Below, in pieces: positions 12,228 through 23,704 of a stretch of 64,000 bases of DNA. Under the pieces are notes generated by a model, which did not search any database, was not told where the DNA came from, and saw nothing but the letters and a program-made list of their open reading frames with translations. This DNA comes from Ottelia alismoides. Lineage: Eukaryota; Streptophyta; Magnoliopsida; Alismatales; Hydrocharitaceae. Made by a program: the position numbers and the translations under genes. The stretch lies in NCBI GenBank assembly GCA_037367405.1, contig JAZKJV010009785.1:186001-250000 (forward strand), written 5' to 3'. The stretch's first letter is position 1; the number at the start of each line of letters is the position of its first letter.

Positions 12228-13845
12228 ATATATATTATATATATACTTTAGCCATAATTCGTACTTTGTATGTTAATAACATGAATATTTTTATTTATAA
12301 AACAATTAAAAATCTTTGCAAAAATTGATTTCAATTTGATTTGTAAATTATTTTCTATATCAAAATTATGTATATAGTACACATTTCTTTGAAAATTATG
12401 TGAAAAAAAGTTTGCAAAAAAAGTTTGTAAAACTAGTTTCGAAAACAATTTTGCAAAGCTATTTTTTCACATAAAGGGATAAATAAGGGGTATAAAAACT
12501 ATTTGTATATATGTATACATTAAAAACAAACCTACACCTAAAAACTTTGTACATAAATATTATGTAAATAAAACCCATATTGTGCATAAACTCTTTGTAA
12601 ATGTTTTTGCAAAAACTTTCCTTATTTTTCAGAACACCTAAAAAATTGAAAAAATATCAAAATTTCCATAAAAATTTTCATATTTTTTGAAAAATTCCCT
12701 ACAAAAAGAGTTTTTGTATATACTTGTATTCTTCAGAATCTTGGTTGACATTTAAACTACTCTGGAATTAAATTAAAAAATGGAGCTTGGTTAAGACCTT
12801 AATCCACTCAACTTCAGAGGAACTTTATAGGATTTAGGGTTTCGACTTTTCAGGTCCAAAGTGACTTAATTCTTTATGTCCACAAGGCTATGTTCACATG
12901 TCATCTTGATGAGCCTATGTAGAAAACTTAACAACACACACATGACTTTCAGAGACAATGGTTTGACTTGGACATGCACCTTACACGTAGCTCAACACGG
13001 ATGAGGTGGTGAGGTGGCAGAAATCTTTGGCATGGGGTAGAATACGAGGATAATACAGCTAGCCGAAACCTCTCGTCTTCCTCTAGGGATGGATGTGCAC
13101 CTCAACCTAGTCTAGTAGCATTGAGGTCTAAAGACAGGAGTTCGTGGGTTGCATAATGCTTTAAAAGAGGGATAGTCTACAGGCTCAAGAAGAAAAAATC
13201 CTTATGTAAATGGTGCACCATGTAGATATGTTGTACATATGAACATAAAAAAAGTGTGCAAAATTTGAAAAAAAACTCCAAAAAAAGGGACATGCTAGAT
13301 TGAAAATAAAATACCTGCACCGTCTCATCTCATGGAAGCTTGCTGCTGAAGATTTAGCTACACTAGTTAAGCTCCAAGGGATACATGGCTACACTGGTCA
13401 CGATCCATTTTCTTCTTTCCCCCATTTCTTGAGCTGGTTGTACTGGAACTTACAAGGAAATACCCTGCTCCTCGAGGAAAGAGTTGCTAGACTGGGGGAT
13501 TAGAGTTACCTTGTTGAGGGAGGCTATTTTTTTGCCATTTCTGAGGTGGGGAGCTACATATCACATACACAGTACAAGGAAAGATTCATAGTCATTAGAG
13601 TTTGCGTATGTAGACTTGTTCTGACCTACTTATTAAGGAATCCTGACCAAAGAACTGTGGAACTTGGAGGCTGCTGAGTCATAAACCAATTTCCCAAAAA
13701 GGTTCTGCCAAATTAATAATCCAAAGGTCTAACTGAGCTCCATATTCCAATTTAATGAAAATGAGTTTAATAATCAACTATGGTTCTTTTTATTTTCTTT
13801 TCTTCTTTTTCAAAAATAAGTGTTTGCTAAGGGACTAGCAAAGGT
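12228..13845 (+). other. Element A 3' noncoding region
   Basis: AT-rich and without coding signal. It is collinear with 18508-18713 plus 43904-45962, and with 50333-51886. It is more distantly related to the 3' regions of B, C and D, sharing AGCTTGGTTAAGACCTTAATC near 12786 (quoted in part), TTCAGAGGAAC and the GGTTCTGCC..TTAATAATCCAAAGGTC block near 13700. The short frame at 13300-13503 lies in this repeat and is not taken as a gene. Confidence 0.7.
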
Positions 13846-13859
13846 AAAGTATAGGGGGA
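13846..13859 (+). other. Polypurine tract of element A
   Basis: AAAGTATAGGGGGA directly precedes the TGATGAATC start of the 3' LTR. It primes plus-strand DNA synthesis in LTR elements. The same tract is found at 23691 (minus), 34778 (minus) and 62490 (plus). Confidence 0.85.
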
Positions 13860-16800
13860 TGATGAATCTACGAGTCTCATTCTTTATTCTTTTATTTTAG
13901 CTTTATCTTTGTAAATATAATAAATTAACTTTGTACGTGTCTTTGTTAATATTGCATAATTAGCTTTTATTTTCCCAAAATAAAATAATAAAGAGAAAAG
14001 AAAAAGAAGGATGCATTTAGAATAAATACATAGTGACCCAAACCACAAGAGAAGGTCAAGCCTTGACCTGATCGACAAGAAATAAATAGGAGATAAGCTA
14101 TATGGTTTATTGTACATACCACCTATATCTGTACAAATAATTATTCATATTTATCTTTGATAAAGTATGAATACCTTATTATTTTGGAACACTTGTATAT
14201 AGTCCAAATAATATAAAATTAAATTAAAAATCAGAAAACACAAAAAAAATAAAAATAAAAATAAAATCCACAACTCATTGAACAAAGGCCACATGTGTAT
14301 ATAATACTTATTTATTTAACACTCTCACTTAATTTATAAAAATCAAATAAAAATCATTTTACACTCCTCAAATTATTTTGTAAATAAATAAAATATAAAA
14401 TCTAATGTATTTTTGTAAAAAATAATAAAATAAAAGTACATGTATATAATGCATAGGGATATTACCTATACATAATACTATATATTGTATATACCGTAAT
14501 AAAATAATTCATAAAAACAATTAAAAATCACAGAAAAATAGCTTGAAAATAATAAGCATTTTTCAATTTTACCACTTTTTGTTTTAAAATCATTTACTAT
14601 TTTATATTTAATATTCTTTTATTTTTGTAAATTCTACACTCCGATTGGTCCATGTCTAAAGGTTGACCTCGATCAACCTTCTCCCAGCAGACCTGACCCG
14701 ACAGGACCTTCGCCGAACCCAATTTCTCTGAATTATCCAGACTGGGTCCGACATCCATTCACCTCGATTCCACCACCTGACTGCGCTCCTAGGATCCGTG
14801 ATCCTCACGGATCCCTAGGCGTTGTCGGATCTGCTTAGGGTTTCGCATCCCTTGCTGATCCTTCTAGACCCCTGAGCACACCAATATATACTCTCATCCT
14901 TCTCTCGAGCTCCTTAGCTCATGCCTCACACCACCCTTGCCCCCTTATTAGCACGAACAGAGTGACAGTTGCTCGTCCATCCTTCAGAGCTTGGAACTGT
15001 GGCCGTTTGGCCGCAGCTCACTTCGTGGCCGGAATCTTCTGATGTGACCAGCCGCCCAGGTCCGCCACAGCTTGGTCGAGGTTATAACCTCACTGCATGC
15101 CTCGCATGGAGCTCCTGAGCTCATCAGAATCTTCTGGTACCCCCTATTGCATTCACATTCCACATTTCTCTCCATTTCCTTCCAATCATCCACCGCCAGT
15201 TCGCTAGATCCGACTAGCCGATCGGAGCCTTGCCACTCGCATCTCACCGCGCAGATAGATACATCAGTTCACCCTCCATCTCCTAGCACAACCTGACCCT
15301 CATGAATCTTGCTCATCAGAGCAAGATCAATCCTAGACGTTTTACCCCCCACATACGCTTGACGTCGTCCACCATTCTCCGTCCCTTCTCTAGTATTTAG
15401 TTCAAAATAACCATCGCTGGACCCCCACTTCGAGCATAGGATACTCTTTGCATGCCCTGGTCACACGAGATGCTCGAAGCATACCTCAGCTACTTAGGCA
15501 GAGCTGCTCTAGGAGAAGCATCACCATGATGCACATCCGACTGTCCTCCCTCTCATCGGAGCCGACCACTCATCACGGACCACCTCCACGAAGGTGCTCG
15601 ACCCCTTGGGGACTAGATCAACCCAGCCACACGACACCCATCCTCGATCGAAGTTTACCCACCATTTGTTCTTGCAGACACCTCCTTCGTCATCAGATGA
15701 GGAACTGAGTCCCAGATCTAATCAGGACCGTACAAGCACGCCTTATTCTTAACGGTCTGGTCAGAGTCTGGGGTGAATCTGAGCCGCATGCTACCTCCAC
15801 CTTTGTCACTCGTTAGATCCATACTGGCATGGCAGATCTGAGCCACACATCCTCGACCGCATCACAACCGTCAAATATTTTGCCAGGGGATGATCAAAGC
15901 CATTTGAAGCCCTCCACATGCCAAACACGTGCTTGCAAGGGTATACTGCATCTTTTACCCTCTCACTTTTCTAATTTCGCTTTACTCTAGTAAATAAAAT
16001 GTGTAGTTACGAACATTTGCAATTTGGACCTTCTAGTTTTCTTTATTTGCATTTTAGTCAAGCCGGGTCTGAGTTACGTGCATCCCTACGTGTGTTTTTG
16101 GGATATTTGCAATATGTTCATGAACTTTTTAGATGTTATGAATTGAGGTTGGATTTCTGAGTATTTTGCACTTATACCCTTGCGTGTCTGGATCACATGT
16201 TACGCACGATTGGATTGGATAAATTGCTTCTCTAAACCTCGAGTTTTTATAACATGTTAAGCTTTGGCCTTGAAACTTAACATATTTGCAAGCAGGTCCC
16301 TCTGGACTATTCTTAATTGCTTGTCTTGTATTTAATGAAACACATATTAAATCAATCCTAAAATTTGTCTAAAAATTACCTGTAGATCCTACGAGGATGT
16401 ATTCTTGGTGGTGATTTTTAAGTATCGATTTACGTACATTTTATATTATTAAAAATTCAAAAACCCCTAAAAAGTGTTGTCAATATTATAAAAATCATAA
16501 AAATTTGAAAATGTTTTGAAAAATTCTATAAAAATTAAGTAGTTGTATGTTGCTGTGCTTTATCTACAGTACCATTTCTGTTTGAAAATACCTTATAAAA
16601 ACCCTAAAAATTACAAAACAGTGAAAATATTATAAAAATCATATAAAATTGAAGAAAAAAATCTAAAAATTATTATTTTCAATCTCTATTTGTAGATATT
16701 TACTTATATTTTATCATAACAATACCATCTAGGAGTTTTAGGCATTTTAAATAATTTTAACTTGCAACTTACTCATGGCAGTGCACTATTTACCACTTTT

Positions 16801-17204
16801 GTCACTATTTGATTTTTAGAAAATTACCAATAACACTAAAAACCTATAAAAACCAAATATTTTTCTTGCAATTTTTGATTGTTTTGACTTATTAGAAAAA
16901 TACAAAAAGAAGTGTGTGTGAGTGTTTTTATTTGTTGTGCTTATTGCTTTTAGTTGAAAATTAAAAATTTGAAAAAAAACCACTAAAAATATTTTGTTTT
17001 CTGAAATCCAACATCTAAGTTTTTAAATCGTGCTCCTTGTGTTCGACCGTGGTTGCTATACCAGGTAAATAAAATAACGAAGCCGCTTACATTTGATTGA
17101 TTTATCTTAAAGTGGTTTATTTTTCTCGTCGATCCGCTTTGTCGATTTGGGTCACAATGACACATTATTCATTCTTACTTAACCCTAGTTAACCGAGCGA
17201 GTCA
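13860..17204 (+). repeat. Element A 3' LTR, full length (LTR-A2)
   Basis: 3345 bp, TGATGAATC at the start and GTCA at the end. Its downstream half matches 1622-3536. It has a TATA-like box (14882-14893) and an inverted repeat AAGGTTGA..TCAACCTT (14659-14680). A segment of about 365 bp (14688-15052) containing the TATA box is absent from the other two copies (45963 and 51887). Open frames inside (14984-15708) are not conserved. Confidence 0.82.
14882..14893 (+). promoter_or_regulatory. TATA-like box in LTR-A2
   Basis: CAATATATACTC lies in a GC-richer setting and is followed by a pyrimidine-rich stretch (CATCCTTCTCTC), as expected near a transcription start. Position within the LTR fits a U3/R border. 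No experimental support. Confidence 0.45.
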
Positions 17205-18507
17205 CCAATAGGCTAACCGGATTAGTACTTTGAATTAGTTACTCGATTGAACAAATGGGTTAATCAACTAAAAATGCCAAACATATCAAGACATTTTATT
17301 TTAACTGTTGGAACATGACTAGTCAATTGAGAGGTTAATTAGTTGAAGGAAATCGAGAATTTGTTGATTGATTCAATGTCGAATTTTGAGTAGATGCATT
17401 GGCATGATGTCTTGAGGTTTACATTGCAACTACTACAAAATTACAAGATTAAGAACTCTTGATGTTGATTTTCATCACATCATTATCATTCATAGAGCAA
17501 CTTCTTGATGTTCTTCATTAAGATCTTTATAGCTTGAGCTTGCAGCTTGCATGCTCCATCAATCTGCATGACTTTTTGCATATTTAATCAATAAATCCTC
17601 AACTTGCTTTGCATATGAAATAGAAGCTAATACAACCATTTGCCATACATTCGATGCTGAGATATTGGAGTAAACTTGCCATGGTAATGGTTTTTCTCTA
17701 CTAGAACTCCTAACTTTCTAAACTCTTGGCTAGGTTGTGTCTATCTTATGTGTTTATGATTGAGAGAGCTGTCTTGTGTATCACAAAATCAAGGTACACC
17801 AGTTATGTTCTTCACGCTCCACATTCCCTTCCTTTTTGAATAAAACAAAATTAGTTGGATACAAATCAGCATACAATTTGTCATATGAACTTCCTCCTTG
17901 AAATCCCCCTCCATAGTCATGTAGTTTAACTTATTTAGCTTTAGGAAGTCACTGGCATGATGTGGTCGATCAGAGAAAATGCAACCTTTTCCCCTTGGAT
18001 TGTTGGACTCCCCATACTCCTTGCCCATCTTCACCTTCCTGATCTTCTTGAACTTCCCTTGCAATAGATGTTCTTCGTATCGTAGGTCTCCTTCTTGGAG
18101 GTAGGTTGGACCTTGTAGAAGACCAACATCTAACCTACGATGATGACCACAAGGAAATTCTTCACTCATTGCCTCCTCAACTTAGTCTAAAACTATCTAT
18201 GGAGAACCACCATGAAGTTAAAGAGCTTGACTTCTCCAGACATGCTCTTGACGTATAACAACAACAAAAAGAACCTCTTAACATACTTATGAATAATACA
18301 TGTCTACTTCAACCTTGTAAGAACCTCATGAGCTTCTTAAGTAGTGCTTGTGGGTAGGAAATGCTCCATAATCTCCTTCACCAACTCAGCACATATAGAA
18401 GTACTCCTTTGAGTGTACTACTCCACCATCATAACCTAGCTAGGTCGAAGTGGTATATCCTTGCAAGAAACATTATTTTTATTTCTAAACCCTAATGTTT
18501 TGTTTTC
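17205..18507. repeat. Block X, copy 1, captured foreign segment
   Basis: Collinear with 49039-50332. It begins directly after the CA end of an A-type LTR with no PBS, and runs into A-type 3' noncoding sequence. The first 200 bp (around 17205-17400, with TTAATTAGTTGAAGG) is unidentified. The rest contains a decayed gag fragment on the minus strand. Identical borders in both copies show that the block was joined to the LTR before the copies separated. Confidence 0.75.
17789..18400 (-). pseudogene. Ty3/gypsy (chromovirus-like) gag fragment, antisense
   Basis: Read on the minus strand, the region first resembles the plant gypsy gag core: a YVKRFFLLLLYVKSMSGE stretch, then KLFNF and a TKLRRQ-stop-VKN segment (about 18400-18150), which aligns to the YV.EF..L......LS..DKLF.F...L.....EL.R.GV.DL pattern. 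It then shows a decayed zinc-knuckle region, CIFSDRPHHASDFLKLNKLN, where the C-x2-C and final Cys are partly lost. No protease or RT follows. This is a different gag from the Athila gag of element A. Stops interrupt it. Confidence 0.6.
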
Positions 18508-18713
18508 AAATTGATTTGTAAATTATTTTCTGTATCAAAATTATGTATATAGTATATATTTTTGAAAATTATGTGAAAATAAAAAGTTTGCAAAAATATT
18601 TTGTAAAACTAGATTCGAAAACTATTTTGCAAAGCTATTTTGTCACTTAAAGAAATAAATAAGGGTTATAAAAACTATTTGTATATATGTATACATTAAA
18701 ACCTCAAATCTAC
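18508..18713 (+). other. A-type 3' noncoding region, copy 2, left part
   Basis: Matches 12327-12530 and 50333-50538 (for example AAATTGATTTGTAAATTATT and GCAAAGCTATTTTGTCAC). It is cut at 18713 by element C and resumes at 43904. The last five bases TCTAC are the left target duplication of C (right copy CCTAC, 43899-43903). Confidence 0.8.
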
Positions 18714-20255
18714 TGAAAATGCGTCCCACTACCCTTGTTAATTCGAGCAAATTAATGTTCAAATTAATTGATATCGTTCGTTGCAGTCGGATAATGAGAG
18801 CAGATCAAAAACCAGTTTCAATTATAGTTAAATTAATTTCAAGCGGTAATTTTTTTTACTTGTTTGGAAGTCCAAGGTCGAACTCAGGGAGGCAGCTGTC
18901 TCCTTAGGTTGATTTTAAGCAAAATCCAATGTATGGTTTTCAGAGGATATATTTTTGGTCTTTTTTGTATATTTTATGCAAGACACATGCAAAATCAGGC
19001 CAAATTATAAGTTAAATAAAAAATATAGTCAAATTAATTCCAAAAATTATGAAACTTGTCCAGATTATGAAATGGGATGAAATTAAGCTACTCTAATTTT
19101 TTTGTAATTTTTAGATGCACGGATAATGAAAAATGCAGACTGTAGTGAAAATGACTAAAGCAATTTTAATAATTACCAAACGATGCTATTTCTTAGAAAC
19201 AAAATTAATCCAAATATGTCTGATTAAGAGCTATCCAAATCAGCTTAAATTTCGTTAAAACACTTCACGGATGATTAATTAAAAATCGATTAAGGTTTTC
19301 ACTAAATGTTTTCCTCAAGACAAACTATACATGCAAATGGTGTGATTTTCTGATATGTTGTAGCATAAACTTATGAATTCCAATGATGATTTTCAGAGAT
19401 TTTTCGATAAGCAGATAATGCACAATCAATTAATCAATCCAAATGGATAAAATATTACAATTTTTACCAAATTAAATTCCATAAATATTCTGCAAATCAG
19501 AAAAATACAAATAAATGCTAACATGGTAGAACAAGAGTTATGCTACACTATGTAATTTTCGGAATTAAAAATGGATGACAGAATGATGACAAAATAAACG
19601 TGCAAATGCAGGGGTATGAATGCAATACAGAAAAAGAAATATGAGCTCAAATGAAGAACAAGGACTTACATGCAATTACCGGAAACTTGATTTTTTTAAA
19701 AACTTGCAAAGGGGTGCAAGTGTCCCCTTTGCAAATTCTCTTTTCTTTATTATGCGATAGATCTTGGCTTGAACGGGGGGGTTGGTGAGGTTGGTGGTGG
19801 AGCTTCACGCGGACACGAGGAAGAAGGCGGCCAGCGTTGGAGGGGCGCACGCCGTTGGAGCTTGCGGTGGAGGCGTCGGCCGCGCGCGCGGGCGGTGGGC
19901 TGCGCGTGGTCAGCGGCTGGAGAAGGCGCTGGCTACTGTGGTGGCTGAAGTGCGCGCGTGTGGCGGGCGCTGGGGCGCGAAGGAGGTGCGGGTCCGCCTC
20001 TCGAGCAGAGGGCGGTGCGGAGCTGAAGCGCAGCACGGCAGGTGGCGATGGACGGCGCCACGCGTATGGAGAGTCGGGCGGCGCGCCTGGGCGGCGTGGA
20101 CCCGTGGCTGAGTCGGTGGGAGGGAGCGGGGTCGGTGGCCTGGGCTCGAGGCGCGAGGAGGAAGGAGCGGGGCAGCGTGCGCAGTTGGCCGCGCTTGGTC
20201 GCTGGCGTGTAGCTCCAGCCGCAGGTAGCTGCGGTTGATGAAGGTTGACGGTCGT
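18714..20255 (-). repeat. Element C 3' LTR, distal part
   Basis: Collinear with 40554-42092 of the other C LTR. This is the R/U5 side in sense orientation. It ends at the GTCGT target site of B. The 218-codon frame at 19647-20303 runs through the GC-rich part and across the junction with B, so it is not a gene. Confidence 0.85.
20251..20255. other. Target site duplication of element B, left copy
   Basis: GTCGT, repeated at 32991-32995. The uninterrupted site is visible in the other C LTR (GACGGTCGTGCGAC around 42081-42094), which carries a single GTCGT. Confidence 0.92.
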
Positions 20256-22476
20256 TGATAAGCCTCCCGCACCCTTAGTTAATCCGGTCAAATTAATGTC
20301 CAAATCAATTAATGATATTCGTTGCAGTCGGATACGAGGGATTAATCAAAAATCACTTAGCTATTAATGTTAAGTGATGTAGTTTTTTTTACTTGGTGAA
20401 GTCCAAGGTCGATCTCAGGGAGGCATCTGTCTCCTTAGGTTGATTACATCAATTCACAAGTGCTCGAGATTCGGGGAACGATTTTTTTTTTTTTTTTGGT
20501 CTTTTTAATTACTATGTAGACAATGCAGACAATCCTTAGCCAATTTCAAGTTAGATTTAATTGATATATCAAATTCAGTCCAAAAATTATGAAAATTGGC
20601 CAGAAGGTTGCTTATGATGAAAATGACCTACACTAATTTTTTTGGAATTTTTTGACTCAAAATGAATATTCTATGAATTAACTAAACAAACATTGTGATT
20701 TTCAATGTTTAATTTTTAATAAATATCAAAACACAATATTTCTCGGAACTAAAATTATCCTAGGAAGGTCTAATGATCAGGAACCTAGGAAAATTGACAG
20801 AACTAAAAAAATGTTGTGAAATGAATTAATTAAAATTAATCAAAGGAAATCACTAAACTATTTATTCAGGCCTCGTTATGCGTGCAAATGATGTGAAATT
20901 TTTATGGGATGTTAAAAACAATGTCCTTAAGCTACTGTGATTTTTTTGGTGATTTTTGAAGGCACAGATAATTTACTAAAAATCAAATGGCATCTCTGGG
21001 CAAAATATGACTCAAATCAACCAATTAATTCATTAATAAATCAAGAAAACCAACAAAAATACAACACGTGTGCTAACAGGTAGAGGACAAAGTTCTCAAC
21101 AATATGCAACTTTTAAAATTCAAAAATAATCAAAAATGCATGCTATGGACACGTGCAAACATAGGGGTCTAAATGCAATACTGAAAAATAAATGTTCAAG
21201 AAATAAACATGCTGACAGGGACTAAAGTGCAATTACCATGACTATGCAGGACTTGAATGCAAATTCTCCACGAATCACGTGCGCCTCACGTGATGTCTGC
21301 TTCACAGGGACCTTTCTGCAATTTTGGGAACCTCCAGGGGTGTCGGTGCAATTTACCCAGGCCGCACGTGCTCCTCACGTGGGGCGGCCTAGGCTCGGAG
21401 GCGTCGGAGGCTCGGATCGAGGGTCGGGGCTTCTGGAGGCTCGGGTTAGCCTCGGATCTGCTTCGGGGGACCCGAGCCTAGGCTTGGGTGCCGAGGCTCG
21501 GATCGGGCGACGTGGCGGCCTGAGGGCCCTTGGATCTGGATGGATCCAAGGGTGGTAGGTGAAGACGCGTGGCAGCGGGTGGAGCGTCCGATCCTTGGTG
21601 CGATCGACGGTCGAGGACGAAGGCGGTGAAGAGACGCGTGGCGGGACGAGGGCCGTTCGATCAGAAGATCGAACGGTGGCTGCTGTTTCTCCTTCAACGC
21701 TCCTCCGCCGCCTGCGGAGGAGGGGCCTGTGCTCCGGTGAAGGGGGCTGACCTCCGCCTGCCTCGCTGAGCTCCGTCAGTGAGCTCTGTCAGCTCCCAGC
21801 TAGCTCGGAAGCAGCGGATGAGGACGGCGAAGCCTCCGGTGGTCTCGGATTGGCTGGAGGAGGGCTGGAGCACCTGGTCGATGAAGCTCGAAGAAGGATC
21901 CGATGAAGCTCCGGCCAATGGTCCAAAGAGTACCTGCAAGTGTTAGCTGGATAGCCGAAGCGTGCTGGTGATCGTGGGAGTTGAATGGAGTGGTCGGAGA
22001 GGCCTGCGGGTGCTTGAGGTGATCGGGCGAGGTGGCTCCGGCCAAGCGGCGGAGCTGCTAGTCGACGGTGGTCGAAGTGCGGTGAATGGCGAAGTGGAGC
22101 GGCCCGCGAGGATGCTAGCACCGTCGCGGAGCTCGTCGGGATGTCGAGGAGGTGTGGAGATGTCCGTGGAAGGCGAATAAAATCGGAGAAGATCGGATGA
22201 AAAGAAGAGGATGATCGGAGAGGGGATGAAGGAGGTTACCTGGGGTTTGGGGCTCGGTTTTGAGCTCCAGGGGTCGTCGCTCCAGAGGTCGGTAAGCCTC
22301 GAGCTCGTGCAGCTACGCGGAGGGCGGCTGCGGCACGGCGGTGCACCGTGGATCTCGCCGGAGAAGAAGGTCCTTCGTCGCTCAACAATTCGGCCGCTTG
22401 CTGTCACCAAGAGGAAGCTTGGAGCTCGGGGTTCTTTCCTGGAGTGGCGGATGGGCTTGAATGTGGTCGGAGAGGG

Positions 22477-22487
22477 TGTATTTATAG
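22477..22487 (-). promoter_or_regulatory. TATA box in element B LTRs
   Basis: Sense CTATAAATACA, also at 31777-31787 in the 5' LTR, which is the copy that would drive the element. Upstream in sense (22820-23190) are several CACGTG G-box cores in CCACGTGGC or ACACGTG contexts, typical targets of plant bZIP and bHLH factors. Downstream is C/T-rich, as around plant start sites. Confidence 0.65.
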
Positions 22488-22727
22488 GTCGAAGGTGGCG
22501 GCAGAGCTGGGTGAGTGGCGAGTTTCATGGAGGTGGTGGAGCGAGTGTGGCGGAGATGGTGATGTTCGAGGGTGTTGGCGAGGGAGAGGGAAGAGTGGGG
22601 AAGATCGTGGGAGAGTCAGTGGCCGGCGAGGGGGGCTGGAGTGCGGCCGAGAATAGAAAGGGGCGGCCCCTCCCGCAAGGCGGAGATCGTGGGAGAGAGG
22701 GGCTGCCCGAGGTAGGGGACGAAGTCC

Positions 22728-22757
22728 TGGCCGTTGGATCTTGTGATCCAACGGCCA
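22728..22757. repeat. CCGTTGGATC inverted repeats in B LTR
   Basis: Perfect 13-bp arms around TTGT. Related hairpins in the same LTR are 21653-21676 (CCGTTCGATC arms, loop AGAA) and 23063-23090 (CCGTTGGATC arms, loop 8). All recur 9300 bp downstream. A similar one in the D LTR lies near 55000-55035. Confidence 0.8.
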
Positions 22758-23228
22758 GATGGAGGCGCGAAGCGGGCGGGTGAGATTAGATCTGGAGTGC
22801 CCAGATGAAGGGCTATGAGGGTGACACGTGGCGTGACGCGGGCGAAGTGCGAGCGGGCGGCTAGGATCGGGTCTAGGTGATTGATCTGAGGGTCACGATC
22901 CGCTGGAAGACGAGCGGTTGTGATGAAGGGATCGGGGGCGCGATCGGGCGGCCTAGAGGTCGCCACGTGGCTCGTTGAGGATGCGGCGCTAAGGAACGGT
23001 CCAGATGGAATGCGGGGTGGATCTGATGGCTGTAGAAGAGAGCGGACGTGGTCAGGCCTGGGCCGTTGGATCTGAGGTGCGATCCAACGGTGGAGGGCGC
23101 GGGCGGAGCAGACAAAGGGCAGCGGGCCGCGTGGCGCAATCAGAGGGCGCCACGTGGCCTGCTGTGAGTGGTCGAAGGGAAAGACACGTGTAGAAAGAGG
23201 AGGAGGCCGAATTTGGAAAAACTCAAAA

Positions 23229-23269
23229 CATGAAAGTTGTAGATCTTGATGAGATCTACAAGTTTCATG
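23229..23269. repeat. Conserved LTR hairpin (GTTGTAGATCT)
   Basis: Arms of 18 bp with one mismatch and a 5-nt loop. Equivalent hairpins occur at the same place in the LTRs of C (33999-34039 and about 43120-43160) and D (54701-54743 and about 63251-63292). This level of conservation among otherwise diverged LTRs suggests a retained regulatory or RNA-structure role. Confidence 0.7.
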
Positions 23270-23690
23270 TTGACCAAAGACGGAGATGAGGTCAAATATG
23301 ATACATAAATACAAAGTTACATAAATATACATATGTAGTATACAAAATGACCCAAAAACCCAAGTTCCTCATACAAGCTCCAATTTCAATGAAATTAGTC
23401 TCATTTTGAAGGTCTTTTGATATGTAGTATTCTAAGAGTGAGTAGACCTAAGTAGGAGTTTGTATGCGGGCTTTATGTGTGTTTTAATGTACAAGGGTGC
23501 TCAGGGTATTTAGGCTCTTTTACAAGGGATTTTTGGCTTCTTATTTAAATGCAGATGAGCTCCTAAAATGCATGAATTATGGATGCATGCATGAATGCTA
23601 TTTATGCAAGATAAAGGGAAATATGCCTCTATTTTCTCGGGAACAAGGCTCTATTTTTGACTTTTGATGTGATGAATCACAGATTCATCA

Positions 23691-23704
23691 ACCCCCTATA
23701 CTTA
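23691..23704 (-). other. Polypurine tract of element B
   Basis: Sense TAAGTATAGGGGGT immediately upstream of the 3' LTR. Same tract as in A, C and D. Confidence 0.88.

Larger units (their letters stand above)
1622..17204 (+). mobile_element. Element A: decayed Athila-type Ty3/gypsy retrotransposon
   Basis: Order on the plus strand: 5'-truncated LTR (1622-3536), degenerate tRNA-Asp PBS (3540), leader, gag, protease, RT/RNase H, integrase, stem-loop array, long 3' noncoding region, PPT (13846-13859), full LTR (13860-17204). The domain order and Athila-like motifs (a TLRSGRK segment before the protease, a GLNP-like gag end, an integrase with the GKACHLPVE motif) place it in the Athila lineage. 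Every coding domain carries stops or frameshifts and the RT catalytic motif is altered, so it is dead. The 5' LTR is cut at 1622, so no target duplication can be checked. It is the only source of RT and integrase remnants in the window and shares 3' sequences with B, C and D. Confidence 0.85.
20256..23690 (-). repeat. Element B 3' LTR
   Basis: 3435 bp, bounded by TG..CA and matching 29556-32990 at every position I compared. On the plus strand it ends TGATGAATCACAGATTCATC-A (23670-23690), a perfect 9-bp inverted repeat with a 3-nt loop that forms the LTR start in sense. The GC-rich centre (21240-23200) holds several long but overlapping frames on both strands. They are composition artefacts. 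Confidence 0.95.

Noticed and set aside
11602..12276. env-like gene after integrase in element A
   Set aside because: Beyond the integrase C-terminus only the hairpin array and AT-rich sequence follow. No long frame, signal peptide or membrane pattern is present.
13300..13503. 67-codon frame with CTCCTCGAGGAAAGAG region
   Set aside because: Part of the repeated 3' noncoding region; sister copies carry stops and frame changes.
19647..20303. 218-codon minus-strand frame in the GC-rich LTR
   Set aside because: It runs across the junction between the C LTR and B, is Ala/Pro/Arg-rich, and long frames exist on both strands here. This is a GC-composition artefact.
21238..23332. Several frames of 100-238 codons in B LTR, all repeated 9300 bp downstream
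   Set aside because: Perfect repetition is due to the LTR pair, not two genes. No domain is recognisable and the frames overlap on both strands.
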